Shown here: piece by piece, positions 14,310 through 26,750 of the stretch
Layout: each line of letters starts with the position of its first letter
Numbering within the stretch: position 1 is the first letter of the stretch
From: Steromphala cineraria
Lineage: Eukaryota > Mollusca > Gastropoda > Trochida > Trochidae
Assembly (NCBI GenBank): GCA_916613615.1
Contig: OU744724.1
Coordinates: 20,880,171-20,944,170, forward strand
Reading direction: 5' to 3'
DNA length: 64,000 nt
Made by a program: the position numbers and the translations under genes
Notes under the pieces: model-generated
Seen by the model: only the letters and a program-made list of their open reading frames with translations
The model's database searches: none
What the model was told of the DNA's origin: nothing

Positions 14310-15393
14310 ATCACTGCCATGCATAAAGTCATACTTATTTAGGTTAGCCCAAACCTCATAATGGTCACATGTCGTGTTGATTAGAACAGATGTCTGGCGC
14401 CAAGAGAACCTACTATTTATTAATGCTTATTGATTTTGACGTTTCTATATGTGTTAAAATACTGTACATTATGTAACTTATACCTTCGTGACTATCTGTT
14501 GGTACTGTATTCACCACATGGAATTTAATAGTGTTATATGTTTGTGATAGGCGAAGTCACACGTTTAATCGAAATGACTTCTTGGTTTTCAAAGTGTTTC
14601 CTAAATGACTTCGAACAGAATTTGAAATTTTTGTCACTGTCGGTTTCGTTACTCGTAATTTTCCTTCAATTTTAGATCATGAATGTTTCTGGCCATCATT
14701 TATCACGAAAGAAAATGTGCAGTAGATTTACGTCTCTTCTTAAAAAATAGAAAGTGTTTAGACGTATGCTTTTTTAAATTAAAAACAGGTTATGGTTGTT
14801 TTCAATTTCAAATCAAGCCATTGGCTTACGGCGGAATAAGCAATCGTTTGCTAATTATCTATTCGTTGACATTGGTTCGTTTTGATATTCATGAAATGAA
14901 GATCATCTATATGTTTAACTTAATACAAAACATTTCTCCAAAATATTTGAAATTTGCTTCCAACTCAGATTTTTAGTGTGTTTATGAAAGTGTTAACGGC
15001 TATAATTCGTACAGTGCTTAATAATTTATCATTTTCATTTATAAGGATCTCTTTTTATAATGCACGATTTATTATATTTTATATAAGTATTTAATTTTTT
15101 TTTATCTGATCGTAATTTGACCGCTCTACGGCTGATATATTAACGCTAAGCCTTTTTACCAGAGATCTTCCTTTCCTTTTCTTTAGAAAATGTCATCGTG
15201 TACCAAACATTTCAGGACAGGTCGTGATATATTGGGACGATATTTGAACAGAATGTTATCTTGCAATAAAATGAGAATAAGCCAAAAAAGGAATGTTTCT
15301 GTTATAAGAATACATCGTAAATCAATATGCATCTTAACAAACAATATGTGGATTGTAAGTGATCATCACACTCGAAAGTGTGCATTTTGACTA

Positions 15394-15467
15394 TTACGAA
15401 ACACGTGCTGACTTGTGCAAATCCCTCGCTCTAGCTCGGGCTATACAAATAAACACTCGTTTCGTAA
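15394..15467. repeat. Short inverted-repeat-bounded segment (TTACGAAAC...GTTTCGTAA)
   Basis: Nine-bp perfect terminal inverted repeats, with further partial pairing just inside (ACGTG against CACTC), bound a 74-bp segment containing CTCGCTCTAGCTCGGGCTAT. This could be a tiny non-autonomous element or a structural hairpin. Confidence 0.5.
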
Positions 15468-16622
15468 AAATAAGATGAAAAACTTCCTCGGGTAATAATG
15501 TCCATATAGGTGTATATGTACTGTCTTAACGATCATTAGGTGTAATACTGTCACAGCGATAAGTGAAGGAAACATAAATCTTACACATCCACCTGTCACC
15601 AATACTTCTTACCTGTCAATATAGTCATGTAGGTAAAAACATACTTACATCCTTCATTCTGCCAGGTATGACAGGTGTTCCTGACGAGGTTTTGTATCAA
15701 ACACGTTGTACTGACAGCTTTATGAGATTCTGTCAGTTTGTGATGAAATAATTCTTTTTTCCCAGTTATTAAAGAATAATCGGGAATTCAAATGGATCTG
15801 CCCTCGAAAACGTGGTTCATTTCGGTCTGAGATTTATAGTGTGTATAAAGACAGTTAGATGTTTCTGAAAACGCCTTCATTCGTTCAGACTAGGGACTAA
15901 CGTTATAATTCTTACCATTAGTCACCAGCGTGACACAGTGGTGAGCTGTAAAGTTCTTAAAAAGATTAATTGTTAACACCTGTTAATTTGAATAATGATA
16001 ATGAAATATGACATGAAATTAGCACAGAGTAATGGTTCTTATATAGTCCTTTCATATCTTACGAGATGAGACGTTATGGAGATTACAAACTTAAATGGAA
16101 AGATGGAAATTGTTACGAATTCTAAATTATCAATGGTTTCAAAACATCATAATTATTTTTTCGTAATTTTCAATACTTTGGTCGTAATAATATCAGCTGT
16201 GAAGAATGATTTGAGAATAAAATAAAAAATATCTTCTAACTTTTTTAACCATTAATGTAAAATCTGTCAAACGTAATCAATTGTGTACTAACGAAGTTTT
16301 AAGATAAGTAAAAACAAACAAGAATATTAAGAAAATGCTAACATATATCATAATCGTAATAAATTAGATTTGACTTTTTAATTCTTGTGTTGACACATAG
16401 TTGTACAGTTATTGGCTATGAGTATGAAATTTGACGTGCCTTGTAATGAAGGAGAGACAACATAATCATTCGTCAATGCAAAGTATCACCCATTGTGCCG
16501 AGATACTCTTTCATTGATCTAATTGATCTAAATCCCGTGAATTATCAAATGTCAACACATATTCTTGTCAAAGTCCCTTCAAAATCTTGTGTATTAGTCG
16601 TTACACCATAGTTTGTATATCA

Positions 16623-16677
16623 TCGCATTCTCGCATTATCGCATTATCGCATTATCGCATTATCGCATTATCGCATT
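16623..16677. repeat. 8-bp microsatellite (CGCATTAT)n
   Basis: About seven copies of CGCATTAT, the first and last units imperfect. Confidence 0.95.
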
Positions 16678-18092
16678 CATATACTTTAATATGGAGGAAT
16701 GAAGAACATAACAAAGTTAGTAGTAGTTGCCCCATCCTTAGAACCGTTATCAATATCATTACCATATCATACATCATATATCAAGCACCGACCATTCCTC
16801 AACTTAACTATATGAAAGTGACATATATATCTTCCTCAGTGCAACCAGGTTATACTAAAGTCAGTATTGATTGCAACATATACGAGACATATTACATTTC
16901 GTTGTGTTCTGTCAACAAAAGAATGTAATGCATCATTTTGTACAAGAAATCATCTTTCTAGTAAATGTCATGTCGTGTTGATGTTCCAGGTGATCGCTCA
17001 TCAGTTAAAGGATTGTTGATACGCTGTCGACCGCAGTAATCTAGTGATCCGTCCCCTTCACACCGTTTAATCCACTCTCGAGACCCCCGAAATCCTACCC
17101 AAGCCCCCATTTATCATGTGGTAAAGGTAGAACACATACAGAGAACTGTCAGATTTGAATGTGATGTATCGTAGAAAAAATGCTTTAGTTTGCATCTTAC
17201 ATGAGAGTTTAATAAACTAACTAATCAACTAATCACGAGCTACAAAGCTACAAAGCTATAACAAAGTTATTCTTAAATTCATTGAGAATCTGAATTATTA
17301 AGAACTTACAGTGATGGGCTAGCTTACTTTTGTGTTTATTGTAGCTCAAACGATCTTATTGGTACTAAAACTTGAGAATAACTTATCTATATGTTTATCT
17401 TAAGAGTACTTCATATTTGTTTGTGATTATTTAACTCTAATTATGCTTTCTTTTGGGCCTTTAAGGCGCCGTCAGACTTTAAAGTTTGGTGTACTTTTAT
17501 GTTCTAAATAGAGTCTTGGCTTAAAACACGGAAATACTGAATTGATGACAATTTGATCAACTAATATCATATAGTATTTTACTTGCACCGTAGTAGAGAG
17601 TTTATTTTGATGAAAATTTAAAATGCGATTGGTAAACTATTATAACTTTTGGAAGTTTGGAGCGAAAACTTCGATATCAATTCGCCCTTTGTTATCGTAT
17701 TCGTTCAGTTTTTTCACCATTGGCCAAGTTAGACAAGGCCAACCATTCCATTGACATTTTTTTGGGGTAACATGTGATGGTGCAAAGGAAAAGCTTGACT
17801 TTTCAGTGTGAATGTTATTGGGGGTTTTGGGGGTCTTGGAGTTACTGTTTAGGTGTTAGTGTGAGCAGGCAAAGTGATTCCAAGTTGAAGGTCGAGTCAG
17901 ACTGAACGGCCTTGACGAAGGGGTCACAAAAAAGGTGTGGTCATTTTTTGACTGAAAAGTGGTTTGTGGCAGGTTAGTCAATGTGCAAAAGCTGAACACC
18001 CTACGAAGATAGGGGGAAATCTATGTTAGAAAACAATAGTGATAAAACTACTGTAAAATCAAATCCTTCAAAGGCATTTAGAAGTTGGTGTG

Positions 18093-18218
18093 GTAATACA
18101 AGACAAATGTTATGGATAACAACTTCTTTATTGATTGAAGAAGGGGCAAGAATTGGCCCAGACACGTCGTGAGAAATCAATAAAGAAGTTGTTATCCATA
18201 ACATTTGTCTTGTATTAC
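18093..18218. repeat. Perfect 44-bp inverted repeat with 38-nt loop
   Basis: Left arm 18093-18136 and right arm 18175-18218 are exact reverse complements (I compared every base). The left arm starts GTAATACAAGACAAATG. The spacer is 38 nt and contains TTGGCCCAGACACGTC; a related word, TTGGCCCAGATGTCG, recurs near 18258. It may be a small foldback element or part of a larger repeat. Short open frames across it are not genes. Confidence 0.95.
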
Positions 18219-21200
18219 TGTAAAATAATTGTGGTCTGTGGCCAGTTTTCCCCTATTGGCCCAGATGTCGAATCTAGGCCGTACAAATTGTAAAAGTGCC
18301 CTACGATTGATAGTTGATTACTTGAATGTTGTATTGGTTCCAACACCAAGTGCTTACTGAGGCCTCTGTTAATTGATTTCGTTTTCTCACAGAATTGAAA
18401 ATGGTCAAATGTTAAGAGTTCCATATGTAAAATATATGTCATTAACAACATGAAAAATTAAAATTAAGTTCAAAACAGTTCAGACAGGATCTGTCATCGC
18501 GTTGAACGAGGTACCAACATGAATAAACAAAGTCAGTCCGACATTAATTTTATCTTATTCCGATGAACTTCTGGCGATTCCGTATGATATTAATAAATAC
18601 AGGCATCAGCCTACTGATTATACCCCAAATCAGTCTTACACGTTTAGGGAGAAGAAAGCACTATTTTAACTTTCAAAATAATTTTAAGCTGAAAAAGGTA
18701 CAATTTTCGAAGAAAAATCAATACAAATGCATTAAAATGTAGGTTTAAGCATAATCATATGTGGTAATAAAGGTAAAACTATTCTCTAAGTGCTTTAGTT
18801 GATAGGTTTATTTACGTATACTTATTTATGTTTTATCATGATGGGTGTGGTTTTTATTGTCCCTTATATTTATGAGAAAAGGCGTGATAAATATGAGAAC
18901 AAAGGGGTATGACACTATGACAAATTGTAAAGTTTATGATTTATGGCAACATTAGTTAGTTAAATTTAGATAAAAAATGCTCATGTGAGCTATGGTCTAC
19001 TCAGACATTGAACCTTATGTCTTTGACAGAGGTTCGTTTCACAAGAAACATATCACCAAGGTCATCAGCTCATTCATTAAAGATACATTACGTGTTATCA
19101 TGGCATTTCATTTTGCTCTCATACGTGTCCAAACACCAATAAGGATTGTATTCATGTTAATATTTCGCATTTTTATCCAAAATACAAAATTTGAGAATTT
19201 ATGAAAAGTATTTGTTTTCAATGAAAATATACTCCTAAAAATACCAATCATCATGGAACTCATGCATATTATCAAATCTGGATGTTTTAGGGTGGTTGTG
19301 TTCAGATATGATGGGATCAGTGTTCTCATTCAATGTCAGTTATCAGTATTTCTCTACCTCCACTATTCTCGAAGAATTCATCTTCTTAGAATAACATATT
19401 TCGCTGACAAATATCAGTGTTGCTTCAGTTTTTGTAAGGAGTTTGTATATGCCGAAGCCGTAATTACATGAATCATTTACATTAATACAAGTTGTGTAAC
19501 CATTTAACAAATATGAACATTCAACTCAAATTTTATATTCTACCAGATCTTGATGTATTTCCAAAATTACGATTGATAAATTGAGTCGTGTAACTATCGG
19601 AGCATTTAAAGGATATTTTAAGCACCATTCAGCACTTATAGATACAATGGCAAGATTTACAAATTGGAGTTTTCTTCTCGAAAAACTCACTGAATGTCTT
19701 TTTAATAAGACATGTTTAGGGAACTTGACACTCATCTAAGTGATTTGTCTTGTTATGTATCTAAAATCCTTTGATTACAAATTTTGTCTCAAATAGACTG
19801 GAATATATGCTGATTTTAGTTGGCTTACCTTTGTTTCTAATATATGATATTGCGATATTTATCAAATGATTGTTGATAAATAATAATAAGTTATAGTTTG
19901 GCTTAACAATATAAGTTTTTTTAATATTGTTAGAATCCGTCTCATTGCGATTGGTAAGGATATTTTCATGAAACAAAACAACGATTTCCCAGAAATGATT
20001 TTCAGAAACTGAAACTATCTGTATTGAAGCAATTCGAAAAATTATAAATAATTGCAAGGACAAAATCTCCAGAAACCATTTAGCATGACATTAATTTACA
20101 AAAAAATATATTAACATTTAAATACATTTTAAATAAAAGCTATTAAAGCTCAACATTTTCGTCTGTGCTTTCAATTTAATGTTGTTTTTTCAAATGTACA
20201 AACAATAAACAATAGGCACTCCATACCTTCATGTGCCTGTAACAAAGAAACGTTAATACTATAACTGATAACTGTGTCAAATGCATGGACTTGGATATGA
20301 CAACCTTCAAAGAAGGGACATGTTCTGTGCTTGAACTTTGTCACAGGGCTGTGTAAATATGTGTGATAGTGTTTGTGATGTGGTTTCCAGTACTTTTTAC
20401 ATTTCTGAATAAAACTTCATAGGCATTAGAATTTTTAAGCTTTCATTACTGATTCGTTTATATGGACTTTGTCAAATGGCTTTGTTAAATGGCTTTGTTA
20501 AATGGCTTTGTTAAATGACTTTGTTAAACTTTGTTAAATGGCTTTGTTAAAACGTGTGATGGTGTTTTTAGATATGGTTTCGTATACTTGTGAAACATTC
20601 TAGAAACGATTCACAAACATAAGAATTTTTAGCACTTATTTCTAATTCGTTTATATGAACATTGTCAAATGGCTTTGTTGTTGTGTGTGTTATGTGTGAT
20701 ATAGTGTCGTATACTTGTGAACAATTCTTGATATACATGTAGTTCATAAACATTTCTTACTAATTCTTTACATGATCTGAAGTTGACAACACATATCGCT
20801 TGTCCAATAATTGAATATTTATATGTGTAAATCGCTGTTATATCAAACAAATGTCTGTGTCTGTATGGAATGGATTAGATTGAATATATTTAAGAATAGG
20901 TCAAAATAACACGAAGATGCCAAATTATTTTGCGATTCTTCTTTTGAACCTTAAACAACTTATGTAAGATATACTCTGTGTTCATTATTTAAATTATTAA
21001 GACTGTTACTCTCATGTAAAACAAACCCTTATTCCACACTGAATGCATATTAACATATTTAGTTAAAACAATGTAAGGGCAACGGTTAGATAAGACATTT
21101 TAGTAAAAGATAAATAATAAAAAATCATCAAAATCGACAAAAGAGACTTTATAGAAAATAATAAATATACTTTGATACAATGGTTATATAAGTCTTCGTC

Positions 21201-22199
21201 ATTGTTTGTTTTTAAAAAAACAACACTAAGGGAATATCTGGTGAATTTGTCTTCATTAGAATTTACTATGAGTATAAGGGCGTGAATAATGTCATGAATG
21301 ATTATAATTATCATCATTATTAGTTATATTATTATAAAATGAATTTTAGATATTTAAAAATATTGACTACTAGCCCAAAATATAAAACTTGGAAATAAAG
21401 TTGATGGAATGTATTAAAAAAAACGTACTATCACATATTCTTGTTCACCAAAAGAATTTTCTTTCACGTGCAGCATGTTACTGGGTAACTGAAAATGTTA
21501 CTGAAATAATTGTTTTGCACTATCTGTCTTGAGATATATCGGTATTGCAATAATATTGTACAGCCCTGCTATTTAATCTACAAAGAATATTTTGGTAAAA
21601 AGTGACTGTTATGCATAAAGTGATGTTACATATCTCATTATTTTCAAATGAAGGAAACTTGATTTAATAAATTTATGGCAGTTACGAATACGAGAAGACA
21701 CACCTGGTAAACGTGTTTAAGTCCAATAAATTCCTTTTCGCAGAACATAAAAGTTTTATATTGCAGGACAGCGTTAAAAAGGCTTTGATGAAGGTAGAGG
21801 AATGACATATTATGTTGAGCAGGTGTCAGATATACATTTCATTACCTATACACACGACAGTAAACTATACCCCTCCAGCGATCACATACTTCTAATTATG
21901 GTGATGAAACAAGAAGATAAAAGAAGTTTCATACCAGCTATACAGAAGGAGTGATTGAGATGGAGAATGATAAAGAATATGTCTCCTAATGAAGTGGACA
22001 GGTAGGACGGGAATGTAGGTATATGGATAGTCGATGTGACAGACTAATGTAGATAATATTATATACATGTATACCAAGTGTTACTGTCAAGAGCTAACTG
22101 TCAAAGATATCAGTTGTTACAAACGACCATGAAAAGGTTAGAAAAAAATCATTAAATAGGAGACAGTTTACTGTGACCAAAATGACTGAAACGAAAAGA
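18219..22199. other. No gene recognised; intergenic DNA with repeats
   Basis: Very AT-rich, with open frames under 105 codons that show no protein family character. The triplicated block at 20361 is listed separately. Confidence 0.65.
20361..20770. repeat. Three-copy tandem duplication with an internal 14-bp expansion
   Basis: Three diverged copies of a block starting GTGTGAT(A/G)G(T)GT begin at about 20361, 20554 and 20694. Each contains GTATACTTGTGAA-like and TTCGTTTATATG-like phrases. In the first copy the 14-bp word AAATGGCTTTGTTA is expanded to about six tandem units (20462-20550), which explains why that copy is longer (193 versus 140 bp spacing). Confidence 0.85.
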
Positions 22200-22470
22200 A
22201 TGAACAAATGTAAAAAATAGGCACTTTCAATTTCAAATTTGTACATGTCTCAAACAACACTAGGATGTCTGATGTGACCATTATTTTGGTATTCAATAAA
22301 AGGAATGGTGTTCATGGTCGTATAGTAGTACACCTTAAAGATATGTACTCTAACATTCAGTGTGCAGTTAAAATCTCTTATACCTCAGTTTCAGATTTCT
22401 TTAATTCATTGAGTGGCGTCCCACAAGAGTGTATTATGAGTCCATTGTTGTACAGAGTATGATGGAATCT
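22200..22470 (+). pseudogene. Non-LTR retrotransposon reverse transcriptase fragment
   Basis: An open stretch (22265-22462) encodes LKDMYSNIQCAVKI and then SLSGVPQECIMSPLLYRV. These match the palm region of LINE reverse transcriptases just before the YADD box: the (I/L)xxMYxNxxxxVK motif followed by GVxQGxxLSPLLF. The Gly of QG is replaced by Glu, and the frame stops before the catalytic YxDD, which I cannot find downstream. Roughly 65 residues of a protein normally near 900-1000 remain. It is clearly an inactive, truncated copy; the clade cannot be assigned from so little sequence. Confidence 0.75.
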
Positions 22471-23093
22471 TCGAATCAAATAAAAACGGCATATCTGTTG
22501 CGGAAGAAGAGTAACCTCTGAAAAACTGTTTTCTTTCGAGTTAGAATTATAAATTTATGAATATAGTCAAGTTAACAGTGATTTGATTGTTTTTGTACTA
22601 GGCAATGGGACCAATCTCAAACACATTGGTGTAATACAATGAATTAAATATTGCGATGTGAAAAACTTTAATACTGACAATTGATGTATCATTTTGAATG
22701 TGAAAATCAGTAACTGTCATCATTTTTATAATCACTGTAGCACTTCTTTGGGGAAATACAGGGATACAAAGAAAGAGAAAATAGAGGTTGCCAATTGCAA
22801 GACAATCATTTTTAAATTTTGCGTTTATGTTCACAGAACGTACTTAATTCGGTTACAGTTCGCCAATCCATTGCCCTACGGGTGAAGTAAGGGTAACAAA
22901 ATACAGCAGGAAATAAATCATGATACCTAATATAGATAATCCTACGAATAAGCAATGGCTTGTTTAATCCTCAGTTTTTTTATAAAATAAATTAGTTTTG
23001 AATTGAGAAACTTAAAACGAATCATGTTTTTAAAAATATGCTACAACACCGTTGAAAGAAAAGTATATTCTACGTTTCTTTAAAAATATTAAT

Positions 23094-23850
23094 TTAAAGG
23101 GACAGTAGCACGTTTTCGGTAGAAGAGGTATCTCACGAAAGGTAAAACAAATGTATTCACAACAATATAAAAGACAGACAGACAGGCGGATTTTATTCAG
23201 TATAAGGCCATTGGCTAAAAATACACAATTCAACATGTGAATGTTATACACAACATGCATTATGTGACATTCGTTTGTAATGAGGAACATAGCTTTAAAG
23301 GGTAATTACTTTAAAAGTTGCATAAATTAGTTTTTTTTTATTTGATTGTAATAAGACTTTTAAAATGTTTATGGTTAGATATTGATTATAGACTGAATTC
23401 ATTGTAGAATTCATCTTCTATGACATGAACGTTTTTTTTTCTGTCTGTCTTCCTTTGGGGTTTTGTTGCGTCGACCCAATTCTATTTCTAGTGGAAAACT
23501 AGAACATCGAAATTTGCTATAATTCTACGATAGATATGATGCAATGTTTAGCATAGATTTGAAATGTCTATAGGTGGAACACTTGCTGCTAGAGTAGAGG
23601 GAGGAGTGCCAGTCTTGAGTCCAAGAATCTTTTAGTCGTTGTTTGAAAGTTGAATGACGATCTCAATGTTACCTATTCCCTGCTATATTCAGTAAAGTTT
23701 TGGTATGTTCATCGAATTCATTTTCCTAACGCAAAACCATCAAAAAGTGTTCACACAAAAATGGTATTTGCTTGATACTACATGATTGATTGACTAAGAC
23801 TATCGATAGCACTGTTGAATAATGAGATATTGATCCTCTAAAGATAATGT
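23094..23850. mobile_element. Remnants of TTAA-family elements (single terminus plus diverged interior)
   Basis: At 23094 a terminus reads TTAAAGGGACAGTAGCACG, one change from the family consensus, but no matching right end lies nearby. Separately, about 23630-23850 carries a degraded interior-like block containing AGTGTTCACACAAAAATGG. These may be two fragments or one copy split by later insertion. The stretch between them shows nothing else recognisable apart from a short GACAGACAGACAGG run. Confidence 0.45.
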
Positions 23851-25172
23851 GTTGGGCATCAACTATAAGAATTTGTTATTTAAATGATACAAAAAAATCT
23901 ACCCTATTAAATTCCACCTCCATCAAAGTAATACCGATGACAGGTAAAGCATGTCCTACACTTTCTATTGCACTTGTCCAAGGAATGAAAGAGCAGCATG
24001 TATCATATTACATTGGATTCTTTGGTAATGATATTTTGTGATGAGACCAAATGTTTTAGAAGACTAATTCAAAAATGAAGCGTGTCATATTTATAATGGA
24101 CATTTGTTATTCTTATTTTTAGAATTTCAATCAATAGTAACGCATTCGATCGAAAATGAAGTTGATTTGTTGGCTGAGCATAGCATTCAATGGTTTTAAG
24201 AATTGTCATAAGGGAGATGATGATTCCATGTCATGAGCTACGTCAATGAACTTGCAAATTAATACTCAAAGGGAAAACAGTTTGATGTGTCAATATTGCT
24301 GAAAGAATGACGAAGGCATTCTTGTGAATACGCAATTCTGCTTTCAAGGTTGGCGACATTTCGATATAGATACCAATTTCGTTTTCAAGCAAGTCGTACG
24401 AGACATAAATATATACATAAGATTGCCTTTAAAACTTATAGAATGCTCATCAAAATATTCCTTAAGGTAAAAATTAAGTTAAAGTTATCAATATTCAAAT
24501 AAAATTTTGAACAATCTATCCTGCTAATGAAAGGATCTATCCTTGTGAAGAAAAGTACCTAATGTACCTGTTCGTTAAAAAAATATATGTTTATGTGTAC
24601 AAATACAAATGCAAAAGAGAACACATTTGCACTGAGCGTGCACCTAAATAGTGTATATAAATCGAAAATGTGATAATCGAAAAGGTGATGGGAATTGGAA
24701 TACCATCTTGTTTGGAAGGCGCAGCTGGTTGACAATGTGGAATTATTCCAAGTGAGCGAATGTGTCCGCACTGGAGTCCACCTGGGATACACACGCACCT
24801 ATCTACCTCGGGTGCTTTCATCCATACCCGTATAAACAACTTCGCTTGTAGTAGTAGTAGATGTACTCATTAACCCCTTGGCATACTTATAAACATCAAA
24901 GGTGCCATGTCTTCATACATTATCACTAACATGTTGTACTAATGATTGCTGTGCTTTGTGACTTGTCATTCTAGAAAATCATTGCATCATTATCGACATT
25001 TTGAGCAATTCAAAACAGATAGATCATTGCAATAACCAAGTTCTGCCTTCGATTTCTAATGTTATGTTTTGTTGATATTATAATGAAATGTAATCATGAT
25101 AGCCAACGCTGACCTAGTTAACATGAGAATCAAATTCTTTACCGAAACTGCCAAAACGAAACTGGCCATATA

Positions 25173-25536
25173 TTAAAGGGGCAGTAGCACGTTTTAAGGG
25201 GGAATATAAGGTGATGTCAGGAAAATGAAAATAAATGGTTCCAAATGAAAGACAATGTATTTAAACTAAATGGAGCAGTAATAATTCAAATATATAACGT
25301 AAGGTTCAGCCATGCGATTCCTTTTTCTTACAAAAATGAATTAAAGGTGTTCACACAAAAATGGCCGCCAATGGAATTTATGTAAATCCTCATACTTTGT
25401 CCTCTGACTATGTGTGATTGGCTTGTGTAATGTGATTGTTGACACTGTCAATATAATACATAAGGCATTTGCTTACAATTATAAGTGCAATTTTTATAAT
25501 ATAAAATTATGAAAAAACGTGCTACTGCCCCTTTAA
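25173..25536. mobile_element. TTAA-flanked short inverted-repeat element (MITE-like), copy A
   Basis: A 364-bp element bounded by TTAA on both sides. It begins TTAAAGGGGCAGTAGCACG and ends with the reverse complement CGTGCTACTGCCCCTTTAA. It has no coding capacity. The interior is very similar to copies at 52511 and 52871, including a block reading GTGTTCACACAAAAATGGCC. TTAA target duplication is the habit of piggyBac-type transposases, so a non-autonomous piggyBac-related MITE is the likely identity. Confidence 0.85.
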
Positions 25537-25711
25537 ACTTTAACAGAACAGATCTTAAAATCGAGTTTACATAATGTAAATCAATCATCAAGATATTTTT
25601 ATTATCTCTTTAACAATGAAGCATGTTACATAACAAAACCTTGTTTTGAATAAGGTTCAATATACAGAGCACCAACTGACACGCACCATTCAATGAAGTG
25701 TTCCTTGCGGT

Positions 25712-25746
25712 TTCACGGTGTGGTTTCACGGTTCACGGTTCACGGT
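25712..25746. repeat. Short 7-8 bp tandem repeat (TTCACGG)n
   Basis: TTCACGG recurs about four times, partly separated by TGTGG. A simple replication-slippage repeat. Confidence 0.85.
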
Positions 25747-26750
25747 TCTCACACGGGACAGCCAACCGGGATGAATGCACTAAGTAACCTTAATCAGTAC
25801 AATTAGAAAGAATGCAGATTCATGGAGCGAAGCACATTATAAACAATGGGAGATGAGTTGAAAACACAACAATGTTAAGTGTAAAGACACTCGATGGGTA
25901 GGTGTAAAGGTTCTCGGTGTAATTGTAGATGTAAACAATAAGATAAGAGAAAGGTGCGGTGACACTGGCCCGGTGGGACACAGATCGATGGTATAGTGTA
26001 CTACAAGAGGTTCACTGGAACATAGCGGTATACTAGGAGCACTTAGCAGTGTATCAGAGGAACACAGTGCATACCTTACAAACCTTTTACACCATTATAT
26101 GGAATCGTGTTTAAATGCACCGTGATAGGTTAGAAACATATAGAGTTTACAGTTCAAAGAAAAGTAATTTGAAAAACAATAAGTGGCCAAACAGTAATTT
26201 TTAGCAGAATTCATGACTTTTTCATATGAAAACGTAATTTAGCTTTGAATGAACATGTTGATGTTTTGGTATTTAAAACACAATCTAACCTAATATCTTT
26301 CATGTTGAGGGATCAAGAAACATTTTGATGATACTTCGTTTGTTGCAAAACAGTGTATTAAGCGGAGCTAAGTTTGTAACATGTTTATTAACGAGAACGT
26401 ATCATTGAAGTTAGATCAACATGACATACTTCATCCTCAAGAAGTATATCTAATAAACCTTTATTGCTTTTTCCAACGAAATTTGAGAAGAAGCATTATC
26501 ATGCATATGTATCATTGTTAACGTGAACTTTTAACAGCATGCATAATTGCCACCCTGTTTAAAACTATGTACCATTTTCATGCATCATGGTCAACGCGAT
26601 AAGATTGGAACATCATTATTCACTGAACGTACGCGTTGAAAACATGTTATTATGTCTACATTTCATGGTAGGAATGACACATATCCTTGTCAACTTGGTA
26701 AGCTCAGAACAGCACGTACCAACGAACAGCACATATATATCATAGTCATC

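Larger units (their letters stand above)
14310..18092. other. No gene recognised; intergenic DNA
   Basis: Apart from the short inverted-repeat segment at 15394 and the microsatellite at 16623, this is AT-rich DNA. Its open frames (e.g. 14683-14976, 16587-16928) have no family features, and the second is partly microsatellite. Confidence 0.65.
23851..26750. other. No gene recognised; intergenic DNA around element copy A
   Basis: AT-rich DNA with the TTAA element at 25173 and a TTCACGG run. Faint words of the 35-bp repeat appear from about 26370 onward (ATCATTG..AAC and CATCAT phrases), suggesting very old units. Confidence 0.6.
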
